NCBI RefSeq assembly: GCF_042678305.1
Contig: NZ_JBHUDT010000002.1
DNA from: Gelatiniphilus marinus
GTDB taxonomy: Bacteria > Bacteroidota > Bacteroidia > Flavobacteriales > Flavobacteriaceae
Reading direction: 5' to 3' (one strand)
Length of the DNA: 64,000 nucleotides
Shown in pieces: positions 49,478 to 59,250 of the stretch (positions within the stretch are counted from its first letter, which is position 1; each line of letters starts with the position of its first letter). The notes below the pieces were generated by a model. It ran no database searches, had not been told where the DNA came from, and was given only the letters and a program-made list of their open reading frames with translations. The position numbers and the translations under genes are program-made.

Positions 49478-50629
49478 ATGAAGAAAGCCATCATTTTTTC
49501 AGCGCTCCTTTTTTGTGCTTTAAACCCTGTTGATGCCCAGGTAAAATACGAAACCTTCGAATCTTCAAAATTAGGGGAAACCCGAGAACTTAAGATACAA
49601 TTGCCAAGGGGGTATAATGCAAACCAAGAAAAAAAATATCCGTTGTTTGTTGTTTTAGATGGTGATTATTTATTTGAAGCCGTAGCAGGAAACGTAGATT
49701 ATTACTCGTATTGGGAAGACATGCCCGAGGCCATTGTGGTAGGAGTCAATCAGCTTGAAAAACGTTTCGACGATTGTTTGTATTCAGAGCAAAACTCGTT
49801 GCCCATTGAAACTGGTGCCGCTTTTTTCGAGTTTATTGGCATGGAACTCATTCCGTATATAGAAAAAACATACCGAACCGAAAGCTTTAGAGTTGCCGTT
49901 GGGCATGGAGAAACCGCAAATTTTATCAATTACTTTTTATTAAAACAGCAACCATTATTTCAAGGATACATCGTAATCAGTCCAGAATTAGCACCAAATA
50001 TGCTCGATTATATTCCAGAGCAATTGGGCAAATTAGAGTCTAAAATATTCTATTATTTGGCAAACACTAAAAACGACTCGAAGTCAATAAAAAAGACGAC
50101 ATCTGCTTTAAACACAGATATTTCGGCATTAAATACAAAAACTGTTTTTTACAATTTCGATAGCTTTGAAAACGGTTCGCATTATTCGGTTCCGGCACAT
50201 GCTATACCAAAAGCCATAGAAAGTATTTTTCATGTCTTTCAGCCCATTAGCAAAAAAGAATATAAAGAGGTTATTTTAGAATTAGACGAGTCTCCGGTTG
50301 CCTATCTTCAAGAAAAATATAAAATGATAAAAGAATTGTTCGGGATTGAAAAACAAATACTCGTTAACGATTTTAAAGCCATTTCCGCAGCCATAGAAAA
50401 GCATGACGATTTTCAGTATTACGAAGCCTTGGGGAAAATGGCCCGTAAAGAATACCCCGATACTTTGTTGGGAAATTATTATTTGGCACGTTTTTACGAA
50501 GAAACAGGCGAGCCCAAAAAAGCTATGCGCACTTATCAATCGGCTTATATGTTAGATGAAATTGCAGGCATAACCAAAGATTTAATGCTGGAAAAAGCAG
50601 ACTTAATAAAGGCGGATTTCGGTTACTAA
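49478..50629 (+). CDS. Esterase-D-like alpha/beta hydrolase fold protein lacking the nucleophilic serine
   Basis: A 383-residue exported protein (signal peptide to VDAQ). Residues ~25-265 match the esterase/IroE-like family: QLPRGYNANQEKKYPLFVVLDGDYL, AIVVGVNQ, and the distal ENGSHYSVPAHAI with its His. At the nucleophile elbow, where the family has GHSxGG, the sequence is VGHGETAN, so Ser is Gly. The C-terminal ~100 residues are helical with a TPR-like pattern (GNYYLARFYEETGEPKKAMRTYQSAYML). It may be a binding or scaffold protein, not an enzyme. Confidence 0.85.
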   Translation: MKKAIIFSALLFCALNPVDAQVKYETFESSKLGETRELKIQLPRGYNANQEKKYPLFVVLDGDYLFEAVAGNVDYYSYWEDMPEAIVVGVNQLEKRFDDCLYSEQNSLPIETGAAFFEFIGMELIPYIEKTYRTESFRVAVGHGETANFINYFLLKQQPLFQGYIVISPELAPNMLDYIPEQLGKLESKIFYYLANTKNDSKSIKKTTSALNTDISALNTKTVFYNFDSFENGSHYSVPAHAIPKAIESIFHVFQPISKKEYKEVILELDESPVAYLQEKYKMIKELFGIEKQILVNDFKAISAAIEKHDDFQYYEALGKMARKEYPDTLLGNYYLARFYEETGEPKKAMRTYQSAYMLDEIAGITKDLMLEKADLIKADFGY

Positions 50630-50719
50630 AAAACAAGGTGTAAACTGGGTATTTAGTTAATTATTATTTAATCAAAACCTTTAATAACCCCATAATTTTT
50701 CAACCCAATAACTTAAACA

Positions 50720-52078
50720 ATGGCTAAAGTTAAAACTACTTTTTTTTGTCAGAGCTGCGGCAATCAATTTGCAAAATGGCAGGGCCAATGTACAGCCTGT
50801 AAAGCTTGGAACACTATTGTTGAAGAAGTTATTGAAAAACCAGAAAAAAGCGATTGGAAATCGCCAACATCAACTGTAAAGCGGGCATCTGTTCCCTTAC
50901 GGATTAACGAAATAGACACCTCTAAAGAAGCGCGACTCGATACCTTTGATGCCGAATTCAATCGTGTTTTGGGCGGCGGTATTGTTCCCGGATCTTTAAC
51001 CCTTTTAGGGGGAGAACCCGGAATTGGGAAAAGTACATTGTTGCTTCAAATTTCATTAAAATTACCGTATAAAACCTTATATGTTTCGGGCGAGGAAAGC
51101 CAGAAACAAATAAAAATGCGTGCAGAACGCATCAATCCGAACAACAGCAATTGTTACATTTTAACTGAAACGAAGACTCAAAATATTTTCAAACAAATAG
51201 AAGCTTTAGAGCCCGATATAGTTATAATTGATTCTATACAGACTTTACATAGCGATTATATTGAATCCTCTTCGGGAAGCATTTCGCAAATAAAAGAGTG
51301 CACAACCGAACTGATTAAATTTGCCAAAGAAACAGCAACACCCGTTTTGTTGATTGGGCATATCACAAAAGACGGCAATATTGCTGGCCCCAAAATATTA
51401 GAGCACATGGTCGATACCGTTTTACAGTTTGAAGGAGACCGCAATCATGTATTCAGAATTTTACGCGCCCACAAAAACCGATTTGGCTCCACCAACGAGT
51501 TGGGTATATACGAAATGCAAGGTTCTGGGTTGCGGGAAGTTTCTAACCCAAGCGAAATACTTATTTCTAGAAAAGATGAAGAATTAAGTGGAAATGCTGT
51601 TGCTGCAACCCTTGAAGGTATGCGCCCATTAATGATTGAGGTGCAAGCCCTGGTAAGTACTGCTGTTTATGGTACTCCACAACGTAGCGCCACAGGGTTT
51701 AATGCCAAACGCCTTAACATGTTGTTGGCCGTTTTGGAAAAACGTGCAGGTTTCAGGCTTGGTGCAAAAGATGTGTTTTTAAATATTACCGGAGGCATTA
51801 CGGTTGATGACCCTGCGATAGATTTGGCCGTAGTGGCTTCTATTTTATCATCAAATGAAGATGTTGCCTTGCAAAAAGATTTTTGCTTTGCGGCCGAAGT
51901 GGGTTTGTCTGGAGAAATCCGCCCCGTGCAACGTGTAGAGCAGCGTATTTTAGAGGCCGAAAAACTTGGGTTTTCAACCATATTTGTATCGAAATACAAT
52001 AAAATTTCACTTAAAAATACTGTTATTAAAATTCAATTGATTTCTAAGATTGAAGATTTAGTTCGGTTTGTTGTTTAG
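50720..52078 (+). CDS. radA: DNA repair protein RadA
   Basis: A 452-residue RecA-like branch-migration protein. It has the N-terminal zinc finger FFCQSCGNQFAKWQGQCTAC, Walker A GGEPGIGKSTLLLQ near residue 97, the RadA-specific HKNRFGSTNELG near 250 and a C-terminal Lon-protease-like domain (GGITVDDPAIDLAVVASILSS). RadA extends strand exchange intermediates in homologous recombination. It is transcribed alone; downstream lies a repeat-rich intergenic stretch. Confidence 0.97.
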   Translation: MAKVKTTFFCQSCGNQFAKWQGQCTACKAWNTIVEEVIEKPEKSDWKSPTSTVKRASVPLRINEIDTSKEARLDTFDAEFNRVLGGGIVPGSLTLLGGEPGIGKSTLLLQISLKLPYKTLYVSGEESQKQIKMRAERINPNNSNCYILTETKTQNIFKQIEALEPDIVIIDSIQTLHSDYIESSSGSISQIKECTTELIKFAKETATPVLLIGHITKDGNIAGPKILEHMVDTVLQFEGDRNHVFRILRAHKNRFGSTNELGIYEMQGSGLREVSNPSEILISRKDEELSGNAVAATLEGMRPLMIEVQALVSTAVYGTPQRSATGFNAKRLNMLLAVLEKRAGFRLGAKDVFLNITGGITVDDPAIDLAVVASILSSNEDVALQKDFCFAAEVGLSGEIRPVQRVEQRILEAEKLGFSTIFVSKYNKISLKNTVIKIQLISKIEDLVRFVV

Positions 52079-52255
52079 CGTCATTGCGAGGAACGAAGCA
52101 GTCTGTTCATTATTTACGTAACTCCAAAGAAGAACGACGTGGTAACCTGCTGTGTTTTATCGTTATTGCGAACACAGTGAAGCAATCTCATGAATTAAGC
52201 TATAATTAAACAGATTACCTCGTCATTCGTTCCTCATTCCTCGTAATGACGGACG
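52079..52255. repeat. Inverted-repeat element (MITE/REP-like) A
   Basis: The block begins GCGTCATTGCGAGGAA and ends TTCCTCGTAATGACGG (52237-52252); the ends are inverted repeats matching at 13 or more of 16 positions. The interior includes GAACACAGTGAAGCAATCTC, which also occurs in element B at 52599-52684. No coding frame. It lies between radA and the decayed GIY-YIG gene. Confidence 0.7.
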
Positions 52256-52272
52256 CTTTGTAATAGATTACC

Positions 52273-52610
52273 TTAATCAAAATAAAACAACCAACCATCA
52301 GATAAATCATGCCATTCAGAATTATTTGCATTTATCAAGTACGCTTTTCGTTTTCCATTGCCAGATTTTAATTGCTTTTCTCTTGCCATGGCTTGATATA
52401 TATATCTGTAAATTCTTCAAAATAAACTAATTTATCACAATTATGCTTACTTGTAAATCCCTTAAAAGTTTTTGTTTTATGCTGATAAACTCGTTTTAAC
52501 AAAACACTAGTAACAACTATGTATATTACAGTATTGTTTTTATTAGTCATAAAATACAAATAAGAATTGTTCGTCTTGTAAACACAGTAATTTAACGTCA
52601 TTGCAAACAC
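52273..52610 (-). pseudogene. Decayed GIY-YIG nuclease gene
   Basis: The N-terminal frame (from about 52610) encodes YLYFMTNKNNTVIYIVVTSVLL...RVYQHK...KHNCDKLVYFEEF, the small COG2827-type GIY-YIG nuclease, then shifts and stops at 52368. The continuation AREKQLKSGNGKRKAYLIN...NSEWHDL is found in another frame at 52389-52273. In addition the second motif reads YIVVT instead of YIGVT, and no ATG is found at the expected start (the frame opens with GTG in repeat sequence). It is bracketed by repeat elements A and B. Confidence 0.83.
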
Positions 52611-52684
52611 AGTGAAGCAATCTCATGAAGAGAACTTGAATTAAACAGATTGCTTCGGCCATTCTTCCCTCCTAATGACAAGTT
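52599..52684. repeat. Inverted-repeat element (MITE/REP-like) B
   Basis: The block starts CGTCATTGCAAACACAGTGAAGCAATCTC and ends TCCTCCTAATGACA; GTCATT and AATGAC are its inverted ends. It shares the CACAGTGAAGCAATCTCATGAA core and the AATTAAACAGATT core with element A. It overlaps the apparent 5' end of the GIY-YIG pseudogene. Confidence 0.65.
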
Positions 52685-52757
52685 AAATTATTCAATGTAT
52701 TGAGTTCTTTTTTACTAAAATTCCTTAAATTCGCGAACTTATAAGATTAAAGAGTAA

Positions 52758-55700
52758 ATGAGCGCAAAATTTCCTGAATATAAAGGACTTGACTTACCAA
52801 ATATAGCAAACGAGATACTGCAATATTGGCAAGAAAACAACATCTTTCAAAAAAGTGTAACTACAAGAGAAGGTAACAAACCGTACGTGTTTTATGAAGG
52901 GCCGCCATCGGCAAACGGGCTTCCGGGAGTACATCATGTTTTGGCGCGTGCCATAAAAGATATTTTTCCGCGTTACAAAACCATGAAGGGTTACCAAGTA
53001 AAGCGAAAAGCAGGTTGGGACACCCATGGTTTGCCTATAGAATTGGGTGTTGAAAAAGAGCTTGGTATTACCAAAGAGGATATTGGAAAAACCATTTCGG
53101 TTGAAGATTATAACGCCGCTTGCCGTAAAGCGGTAATGCGCTATACCGATGTGTGGAACGACCTAACCGAAAAAATGGGCTATTGGGTAGATATGGACGA
53201 TCCGTACATTACTTACGAGCCAAAATACATGGAGTCGGTTTGGTGGCTGTTAAAGCAGATTTACAACAAGAATTTGATTTATAAAGGCTATACCATCCAG
53301 CCGTATTCGCCAAAAGCAGGAACGGGATTAAGCTCACACGAGCTGAATCAACCCGGTACGTATCAAGATGTAACAGATACAACGGTTGTGGCGCAGTTTA
53401 AGGCAAAGCTAGATTCGCTACCAAAGTTTTTACAAAATGAAGGCGATATTCACTTTTTAGCTTGGACCACCACACCGTGGACGTTGCCAAGTAACACCGC
53501 GCTTACCGTTGGGCCAAAAATTGATTATGTTTTAGTTGAAACTTTTAATCAATATACATTTAAACCCATAAAAGTAGTATTAGCAAAGTCTTTAGTTGCT
53601 AAACAATTTACAGGAAAATATAAGCTAGCTGAAGATAAATCAGAAATTGAGGCCTATAAAAAAGAAGACAAAAAGATTCCTTATAGAATCATTGCTGAAT
53701 GTATAGGCAAAGATTTGGTAGGCATCACTTACGAGCAACTTTTACCGTTTGCATTGCCAAGCAACAATCCAGAAAATGCATTTCGGGTTATTTCTGGCGA
53801 TTTTGTAACCACAGAAGATGGTACAGGAATTGTACACACCGCACCAACTTTTGGAGCCGATGATGCTTTGGTTGCAAAACAAGCCACACCAGAAGTGCCG
53901 CCCATGTTGGTAAAAGATGAAAATGGCAACTTGGTGCCCTTGGTAGATTTACAAGGGCGTTTCCGTCCGGAAATGGGCGAATATGCTGGCAAGTATGTGA
54001 AAAACGAATATTATAATGATGGTGAAGCCCCAGAGCGATCTGTAGATGTGGAACTTGCCATTCAATTAAAAACAGAAAACAAAGCCTTTAAGGTTGAAAA
54101 ATATAAACACAGTTACCCAAACTGCTGGCGTACCGATAAACCCATTTTATATTATCCGTTAGATTCTTGGTTTATAAAGATTACCGATGTTAAGGACAGA
54201 ATGTTTGAACTTAACGAAACCATAAACTGGAAACCAAAATCTACTGGAACTGGGCGTTTTGGTAATTGGTTGGCCAATGCAAACGATTGGAATTTATCGC
54301 GTTCTCGTTACTGGGGAATCCCATTACCAATTTGGAGAACAGAAGATGGTAAAGAAGAAATTTGTATAGGTTCTGTTGAAGAATTAAAAAATGAAATGAC
54401 AAAAGCTGTTGAAGCAGGAGTACTTTCAAAAGATATATTCGAAGATTTTGAAGTCGGAAACAACTCTGAAGAAAACTATGCTAAAATAGATTTGCATAAA
54501 AATATAGTTGATGAGATTGTATTAGTATCAGAATCTGGGCAAAAAATGTTCCGCGAAAGCGATTTAATAGATGTTTGGTTCGATTCCGGAAGTATGCCTT
54601 ATGCACAATGGCATTATCCGTTTGAAAATAACGATTTAATTGATAAAGGAACAACATTTCCTGCCGATTTTATAGCAGAAGGTGTCGATCAAACCCGAGG
54701 TTGGTTTTATACATTACACGCCATAGCGGCTATGGTTTTCGATTCTGTGGCATACAAAAATGTGGTATCCAACGGATTGGTGTTGGATAAAAACGGACAA
54801 AAAATGTCTAAGCGTTTGGGTAATGCCGTCGATCCGTTTAAAACCTTGGCAGATTATGGTGCCGATGCCACACGTTGGTACATGATAAGCAATGCCAACC
54901 CGTGGGACAATTTAAAATTTGATTTAGAAGGGGTAGAGGAAGTGAAACGTAAATTCTTCGGAACACTTTACAACACCTATTCCTTTTTTAGCTTGTACAG
55001 CAATTTAGATGGCTTTAGTTATTCTGAAGCAGATATTCCATTAGCCCAACGCCCGGAAATAGACCGCTGGATATTATCTGAATTGCACACGCTAATACAA
55101 AAAGTAGATGCTTTTTATGCCGATTACGAGCCCACAAAAGCCACACGCGCCATATCTAACTTTACGCAAGATTACCTAAGCAACTGGTTTGTACGCCTAA
55201 GCCGCAGACGTTTTTGGAAAGGCGATTACCAACCCGATAAAATTTCGGCTTACCAAACGCTTTATACCTGCATGGAAACCATAGCGAAATTAAGCGCACC
55301 AATTGCCCCTTTTTTTATGGACAGGTTGTACCTAGATTTAAATTCGGTATCTAAAAAAGAATCTTACCAAAGCGTACACTTATCAGAATTCCCAAAATTC
55401 AACCCAAATTTTGTTGATAAAAGTTTAGAGCGCAAAATGGAAGCTGCCCAAACAATATCATCATTGGTATTATCGTTAAGAGCCAAGGAGAAGATTAAAG
55501 TAAGGCAACCGCTTCAAAAAATAATGATTCCGGTTGATAGTGAACAGCAAAAAGAAGAGATTTTAGCCGTTGCGGGATTAATAAAACACGAAGTAAACGT
55601 AAAGGAAATAGAACTTTTAGAAGATGCTTCAGATATTCTGGTTAAACACATAAAACCTAATTTTAAAACCCTAGGCCCGCGCTTTGGTAAAGACATGAAA

Positions 55701-56162
55701 GCCATTGCCAATGCCGTATTTAATTTTTCGGCAGAAGATATTAACAATATCGAACAAAATGGCAATTTAAAGCTTGAAGTTAACGGAAAAATGATTATTT
55801 TAGAACGGGCAGACGTAGAGATTTCGTCGCAGGATATTGAAGGATGGCTGGTTGCTAACGAAGGCGCATTAACAGTAGCTTTAGATGTTACATTAACTGA
55901 CGATTTGAGAAGAGAAGGTGTGGCCAGAGAGCTGATAAACCGAATTCAAAATTTAAGAAAAGACTCTGGTTTTGAAGTAACGGACCGAATTGATGTAAGG
56001 CTCCAAAAAGATGTTAATATTGAAAATGCTGTAAAGCACAATTTAAATTATATTAAAACTGAAACCTTAACCGAAAAATTAGAAATTATGGACCTAGTGG
56101 ATAATGGTATAGAAATTGTCTTTGATGATGTAAGTACCAAATTATCTATTAAAAAACATTAA
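52758..56162 (+). CDS. ileS: Isoleucyl-tRNA synthetase
   Basis: A 1134-residue class I synthetase. The HIGH motif occurs as PSANGLPGVHHV near residue 50, the KMSKS loop as GQKMSKRLGNAVDP near 693, WTTTPWTLPSNTAL marks the editing domain, and the anticodon-binding region plus long C-terminal extension (about residues 900-1134) follow. The size and the GVHHVLARAIKDI context fit the longer, eukaryote-like IleS type. It is followed after 4 nt by the DksA-like gene, so the two are co-transcribed; lspA is next on the same strand beyond a terminator. Confidence 0.97.
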   Translation: MSAKFPEYKGLDLPNIANEILQYWQENNIFQKSVTTREGNKPYVFYEGPPSANGLPGVHHVLARAIKDIFPRYKTMKGYQVKRKAGWDTHGLPIELGVEKELGITKEDIGKTISVEDYNAACRKAVMRYTDVWNDLTEKMGYWVDMDDPYITYEPKYMESVWWLLKQIYNKNLIYKGYTIQPYSPKAGTGLSSHELNQPGTYQDVTDTTVVAQFKAKLDSLPKFLQNEGDIHFLAWTTTPWTLPSNTALTVGPKIDYVLVETFNQYTFKPIKVVLAKSLVAKQFTGKYKLAEDKSEIEAYKKEDKKIPYRIIAECIGKDLVGITYEQLLPFALPSNNPENAFRVISGDFVTTEDGTGIVHTAPTFGADDALVAKQATPEVPPMLVKDENGNLVPLVDLQGRFRPEMGEYAGKYVKNEYYNDGEAPERSVDVELAIQLKTENKAFKVEKYKHSYPNCWRTDKPILYYPLDSWFIKITDVKDRMFELNETINWKPKSTGTGRFGNWLANANDWNLSRSRYWGIPLPIWRTEDGKEEICIGSVEELKNEMTKAVEAGVLSKDIFEDFEVGNNSEENYAKIDLHKNIVDEIVLVSESGQKMFRESDLIDVWFDSGSMPYAQWHYPFENNDLIDKGTTFPADFIAEGVDQTRGWFYTLHAIAAMVFDSVAYKNVVSNGLVLDKNGQKMSKRLGNAVDPFKTLADYGADATRWYMISNANPWDNLKFDLEGVEEVKRKFFGTLYNTYSFFSLYSNLDGFSYSEADIPLAQRPEIDRWILSELHTLIQKVDAFYADYEPTKATRAISNFTQDYLSNWFVRLSRRRFWKGDYQPDKISAYQTLYTCMETIAKLSAPIAPFFMDRLYLDLNSVSKKESYQSVHLSEFPKFNPNFVDKSLERKMEAAQTISSLVLSLRAKEKIKVRQPLQKIMIPVDSEQQKEEILAVAGLIKHEVNVKEIELLEDASDILVKHIKPNFKTLGPRFGKDMKAIANAVFNFSAEDINNIEQNGNLKLEVNGKMIILERADVEISSQDIEGWLVANEGALTVALDVTLTDDLRREGVARELINRIQNLRKDSGFEVTDRIDVRLQKDVNIENAVKHNLNYIKTETLTEKLEIMDLVDNGIEIVFDDVSTKLSIKKH

Positions 56163-56166
56163 GATT

Positions 56167-56547
56167 ATGAATGCAGACACAGTAAGATATTCAGACAAAG
56201 ATTTAGCTGAGTTTAAAGGCCTTATTTTAGAAAAAATCGATAAAGCCAAGCACGACCTAGAGCTTATTAAGAGTGCCTATATGAACGACCATAACAATGG
56301 TACCGAAGATACAGCACCACAATTTAAAGCTTTTGATGAAGGTAGTGCCGTAATGAGTAAAGAGTCTAATTCGCAATTGGCCATTCGCCAAGAAAAATTT
56401 ATTCGCGACTTAAAAAACGCGCTAATTAGAATTGAAAACAAAACCTATGGCGTATGCAGGGTTACCGGCAAATTAATTAATAAAGAACGCCTAAAGTTAG
56501 TGCCTCATGCTACATTAAGTATTGAAGCTAAAAATATGCAGCAATAA
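56167..56547 (+). CDS. TraR/DksA-family protein with degenerate zinc finger
   Basis: A 126-residue protein with the DksA coiled-coil (about residues 10-95, including NNGTEDTAPQFKAFDEGSAVMSKE) and C-terminal domain YGVCRVTGKLINKERLKLVPHATL. DksA binds in the RNA polymerase secondary channel with ppGpp. The normal zinc finger has four cysteines, C-x2-C and C-x2-C; here only one Cys remains (CRVT), the others being Thr and other residues. Fold is probably kept without zinc. It starts 4 nt after ileS and is followed by a strong terminator before lspA. Confidence 0.88.
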   Translation: MNADTVRYSDKDLAEFKGLILEKIDKAKHDLELIKSAYMNDHNNGTEDTAPQFKAFDEGSAVMSKESNSQLAIRQEKFIRDLKNALIRIENKTYGVCRVTGKLINKERLKLVPHATLSIEAKNMQQ

Positions 56548-56562
56548 TAAAGCTTATAGCAT

Positions 56563-56605
56563 TTTTAAAACGTCTCGTTTATATAATTCGAGACGTTTTT
56601 TATTA
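56563..56605 (+). terminator. Rho-independent terminator between the DksA-like gene and lspA
   Basis: AAAACGTCTCG / CGAGACGTTTT (56567-56577 and 56589-56599) with an 11-nt loop and a T run on the plus strand. Confidence 0.85.
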
Positions 56606-56615
56606 AAAAACATTT

Positions 56616-57245
56616 ATGTCGCTTAAAAACCCCATACTGCTTATCGTTCTGGTTTTGCTATTAGACCAGATTAGTAAAATTTATATAAAAACCCATTTTG
56701 CACTTCAAGATAACGTTGAGGTTTTTAAGTGGTTTAAAATATATTTTATTGAAAACGATGGTATGGCTTGGGGCACAAAAATAAGCGATTTTATAAATAT
56801 TCCGGACCGTACAGCAAAAGTAGCCCTAACCTTATTTAGGATAGTAGCTATTTTTGGAATAGGTTATTGGCTCTACGATGCAGTAAAACAACAAAGTCCT
56901 AAAGTGTTGGTATTGGCAATTGCTCTCATTTTTGCAGGTGCCATGGGCAATATTATAGATTCGGTATTTTATGGAGTTTTGTTTGATGATAGCCACGGAC
57001 AAGTCGCTGCATTTTTGCCAGAAACCGGTGGTTACGATGCGCTTTTACACGGTAAAGTAGTCGATATGCTGTACTTGCCCATATGGAAAGGCTATTTACC
57101 AGAATGGCTACCATTTTTTGGAGGCGATTATTTTACGTTTTTCGAACCTGTTTTTAATATCGCCGATATGGCAATAAGCACAGGATTTATTATGCTTATT
57201 GTTTTTAATAAGAAAGCGTTTCAGAAAAAAGAGTCTCAAAATTAA
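56616..57245 (+). CDS. lspA: Lipoprotein signal peptidase (signal peptidase II)
   Basis: A 209-residue inner membrane aspartyl protease that cleaves prolipoproteins before the lipidated Cys. Catalytic aspartates lie in GNIIDSVFYG near residue 112 and FNIADMAIS near 188. It is about 40 residues longer than E. coli LspA because of an extended periplasmic stretch between these (FDDSHGQVAAFLPETGGYDALLHGK), a common trait in Bacteroidota. The window encodes several lipoproteins that would be its substrates. The last ~80 nt were duplicated to 59251-59330. Confidence 0.95.
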   Translation: MSLKNPILLIVLVLLLDQISKIYIKTHFALQDNVEVFKWFKIYFIENDGMAWGTKISDFINIPDRTAKVALTLFRIVAIFGIGYWLYDAVKQQSPKVLVLAIALIFAGAMGNIIDSVFYGVLFDDSHGQVAAFLPETGGYDALLHGKVVDMLYLPIWKGYLPEWLPFFGGDYFTFFEPVFNIADMAISTGFIMLIVFNKKAFQKKESQN

Positions 57246-57329
57246 ATTATTTGTAAGTAAGTATTTTTCTACTTCAAGTGGATTTGTTATATTTAATCTT
57301 TAATAAATATTCTTATAAATCCTCAAATA

Positions 57330-59222
57330 ATGAATAGAAAGCTTCTCTTTTTAATTACATTTCTATTATTCAATTCAACCCCTATTTTAGCCCAAAACAC
57401 CTTCGGTATTGTTTTTCCTAAAACTGAAAATGAGCGCAATCAAAAGTGCAAACAATGTTTTCAGTTATTCAGCCAAAAACCTAAAGAAGTAAAATTTTCA
57501 GTAAAACGAGAAGGCATAAATTTATATTTTTATGTAAACGATAAAAAATGGTTTAATCAACTCTTTAAAAATGCTGGCGACGGACTAGCTGTTGATGTTG
57601 TTGCTAAAGACAGATATAATTGCGAGTTGGAATCTGCCAAAAAAACTCAAATTAAAGGGCAACTTTTAAAACCTGTTTATGCTTCAAAATTAAAAAGTTT
57701 ACTTAAGCCCAATGGTGAAAATAAATACCGTGTTCATGTGGGGAGAATATCTGAAACTTTAACAAAAAAGGAATTAGAATACAACATCTTATTTTTAAGC
57801 AATAAAAATTTATGTCAATACTATACAATTTATGATTTGGAATCGTACCCTTGGGATTTATTGGATATGGGCATGTATTTAGATTCTTTAACTTACGATT
57901 CAAAAAAAATAAAAGCCACAGCCAAAGAAGGTTACATTCTTAGAAACAAAACCTTAAAGTTTAAAATTCCTTTTGAAAAAAATAAATCTGAATATTCTCA
58001 AGATGATATAAAACCTATTTACGATTCATTGCGATTAACAGATTTTAATATTAAAACCATAAATATAAAGGCTTACTCATCAGTTGAAGGGAGTTTGCAA
58101 CGTAACATAAAATTGCAAGAACAACGCGCCAATAGTATTGTTGCTGCTTTACAAACATTTCAAAAACCAACAATAAAAACGCAGGTTTCATCATCTGAAA
58201 ATTGGGTGGAATTTTTAAATGATATTAAAGGGACTAAGCATGAAAATTTAATTGATTTACCAAAATATCAAATTAAAGAAAAACTTGTTGGCGCACTTTC
58301 AAAAGACCTTGAACCTATTTTGCAGCACCACAGAAAGGCAGTATTAGAACTGGAATTAGAAAAAAAAGATAAGTATAAAACCATGTCTGCAAACCAATTG
58401 TTAACTAAATTTAATTCGGCAATTAGTTCAGCACAATTAGACGATGCCAACGACATTCAAAACTCTATTTTTAAAAAACTGAAGAACAAAGAAATTTCAC
58501 CAGATTTTTTACAAAAAATGCAAATACCCAAACAAGCTAAGTTTGCTAAAATTCTCAATAAAAACTCGGCGTTTAAATATATGTTAAATGTTAGGCAAGC
58601 TTTAATTGTTTTAAACCAACTACAATCTCTTGAAAAACTAGTGCCAAAAAACGGCGAAGTAAAGTATAATATAGCGGCTATTAAAATAAAATTATGGCGT
58701 TTTAAGGCTATTGATATTAATGAAGCTAAGCTTAAAAACCAAATTAGCGCTTTAAAAAACTACGGGATTCATAGCTCGTTAATATCTAGAATGATGGTAA
58801 ATTTCCACATTATTAAAGCGGAAAACTTAATGCAAAAAAGAGACTATGCAAACAAAGATAAATCGGTAAATTATATAAAAAGCAACTATAAAAAGTTTCC
58901 ATTATCAGATTACGATTATTTAAGTTTAGCACAATTTTTTAGTTATTATGCTAATATTGATATGGCTGTCGGGTTATTGGAAAACAAAGCAAAAAGTATA
59001 GATATTGATGAAGATTTACTGTTCTACTACCTAAACCTAACGCTAGTAAACAAGGCGCTAACCCAAGATCCAGATTACAGAACCATTATGCTTAATGCCA
59101 TTAACATGAACAAAACCCGTTTTTGCAACCTGTTTAATGCCGTTGAAGATGGCGGTGTTACGTTTCAGTTATTAGAAGACGAATATTTACAAGAAACCTA
59201 TTGCGAGAATTGTAAAGACTAA
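57330..59222 (+). CDS. Unknown periplasmic protein with OmpA-like domain (first tandem copy)
   Basis: A 630-residue exported protein (signal peptide to ILAQ) without a recognised family name. An N-terminal beta-rich part contains KCKQCFQLFSQKPKEVKFSV; the centre has an OmpA-like segment, INIKAYSSVEGSLQRN...LQEQRANSIVAAL (about residues 245-275), where the family pattern is x-x-G-x-x-S-x-x-G...N..LS..RA; helical C-terminal repeats follow, ending in Cys pair YCENCKD. It may associate with peptidoglycan. It is followed by a paralogue (59435-61321) from the same 2.1-kb duplication. Function unknown. Confidence 0.8.
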   Translation: MNRKLLFLITFLLFNSTPILAQNTFGIVFPKTENERNQKCKQCFQLFSQKPKEVKFSVKREGINLYFYVNDKKWFNQLFKNAGDGLAVDVVAKDRYNCELESAKKTQIKGQLLKPVYASKLKSLLKPNGENKYRVHVGRISETLTKKELEYNILFLSNKNLCQYYTIYDLESYPWDLLDMGMYLDSLTYDSKKIKATAKEGYILRNKTLKFKIPFEKNKSEYSQDDIKPIYDSLRLTDFNIKTINIKAYSSVEGSLQRNIKLQEQRANSIVAALQTFQKPTIKTQVSSSENWVEFLNDIKGTKHENLIDLPKYQIKEKLVGALSKDLEPILQHHRKAVLELELEKKDKYKTMSANQLLTKFNSAISSAQLDDANDIQNSIFKKLKNKEISPDFLQKMQIPKQAKFAKILNKNSAFKYMLNVRQALIVLNQLQSLEKLVPKNGEVKYNIAAIKIKLWRFKAIDINEAKLKNQISALKNYGIHSSLISRMMVNFHIIKAENLMQKRDYANKDKSVNYIKSNYKKFPLSDYDYLSLAQFFSYYANIDMAVGLLENKAKSIDIDEDLLFYYLNLTLVNKALTQDPDYRTIMLNAINMNKTRFCNLFNAVEDGGVTFQLLEDEYLQETYCENCKD

Positions 59223-59250
59223 TGTTTATAAGCCATATCAGGCATCACTA

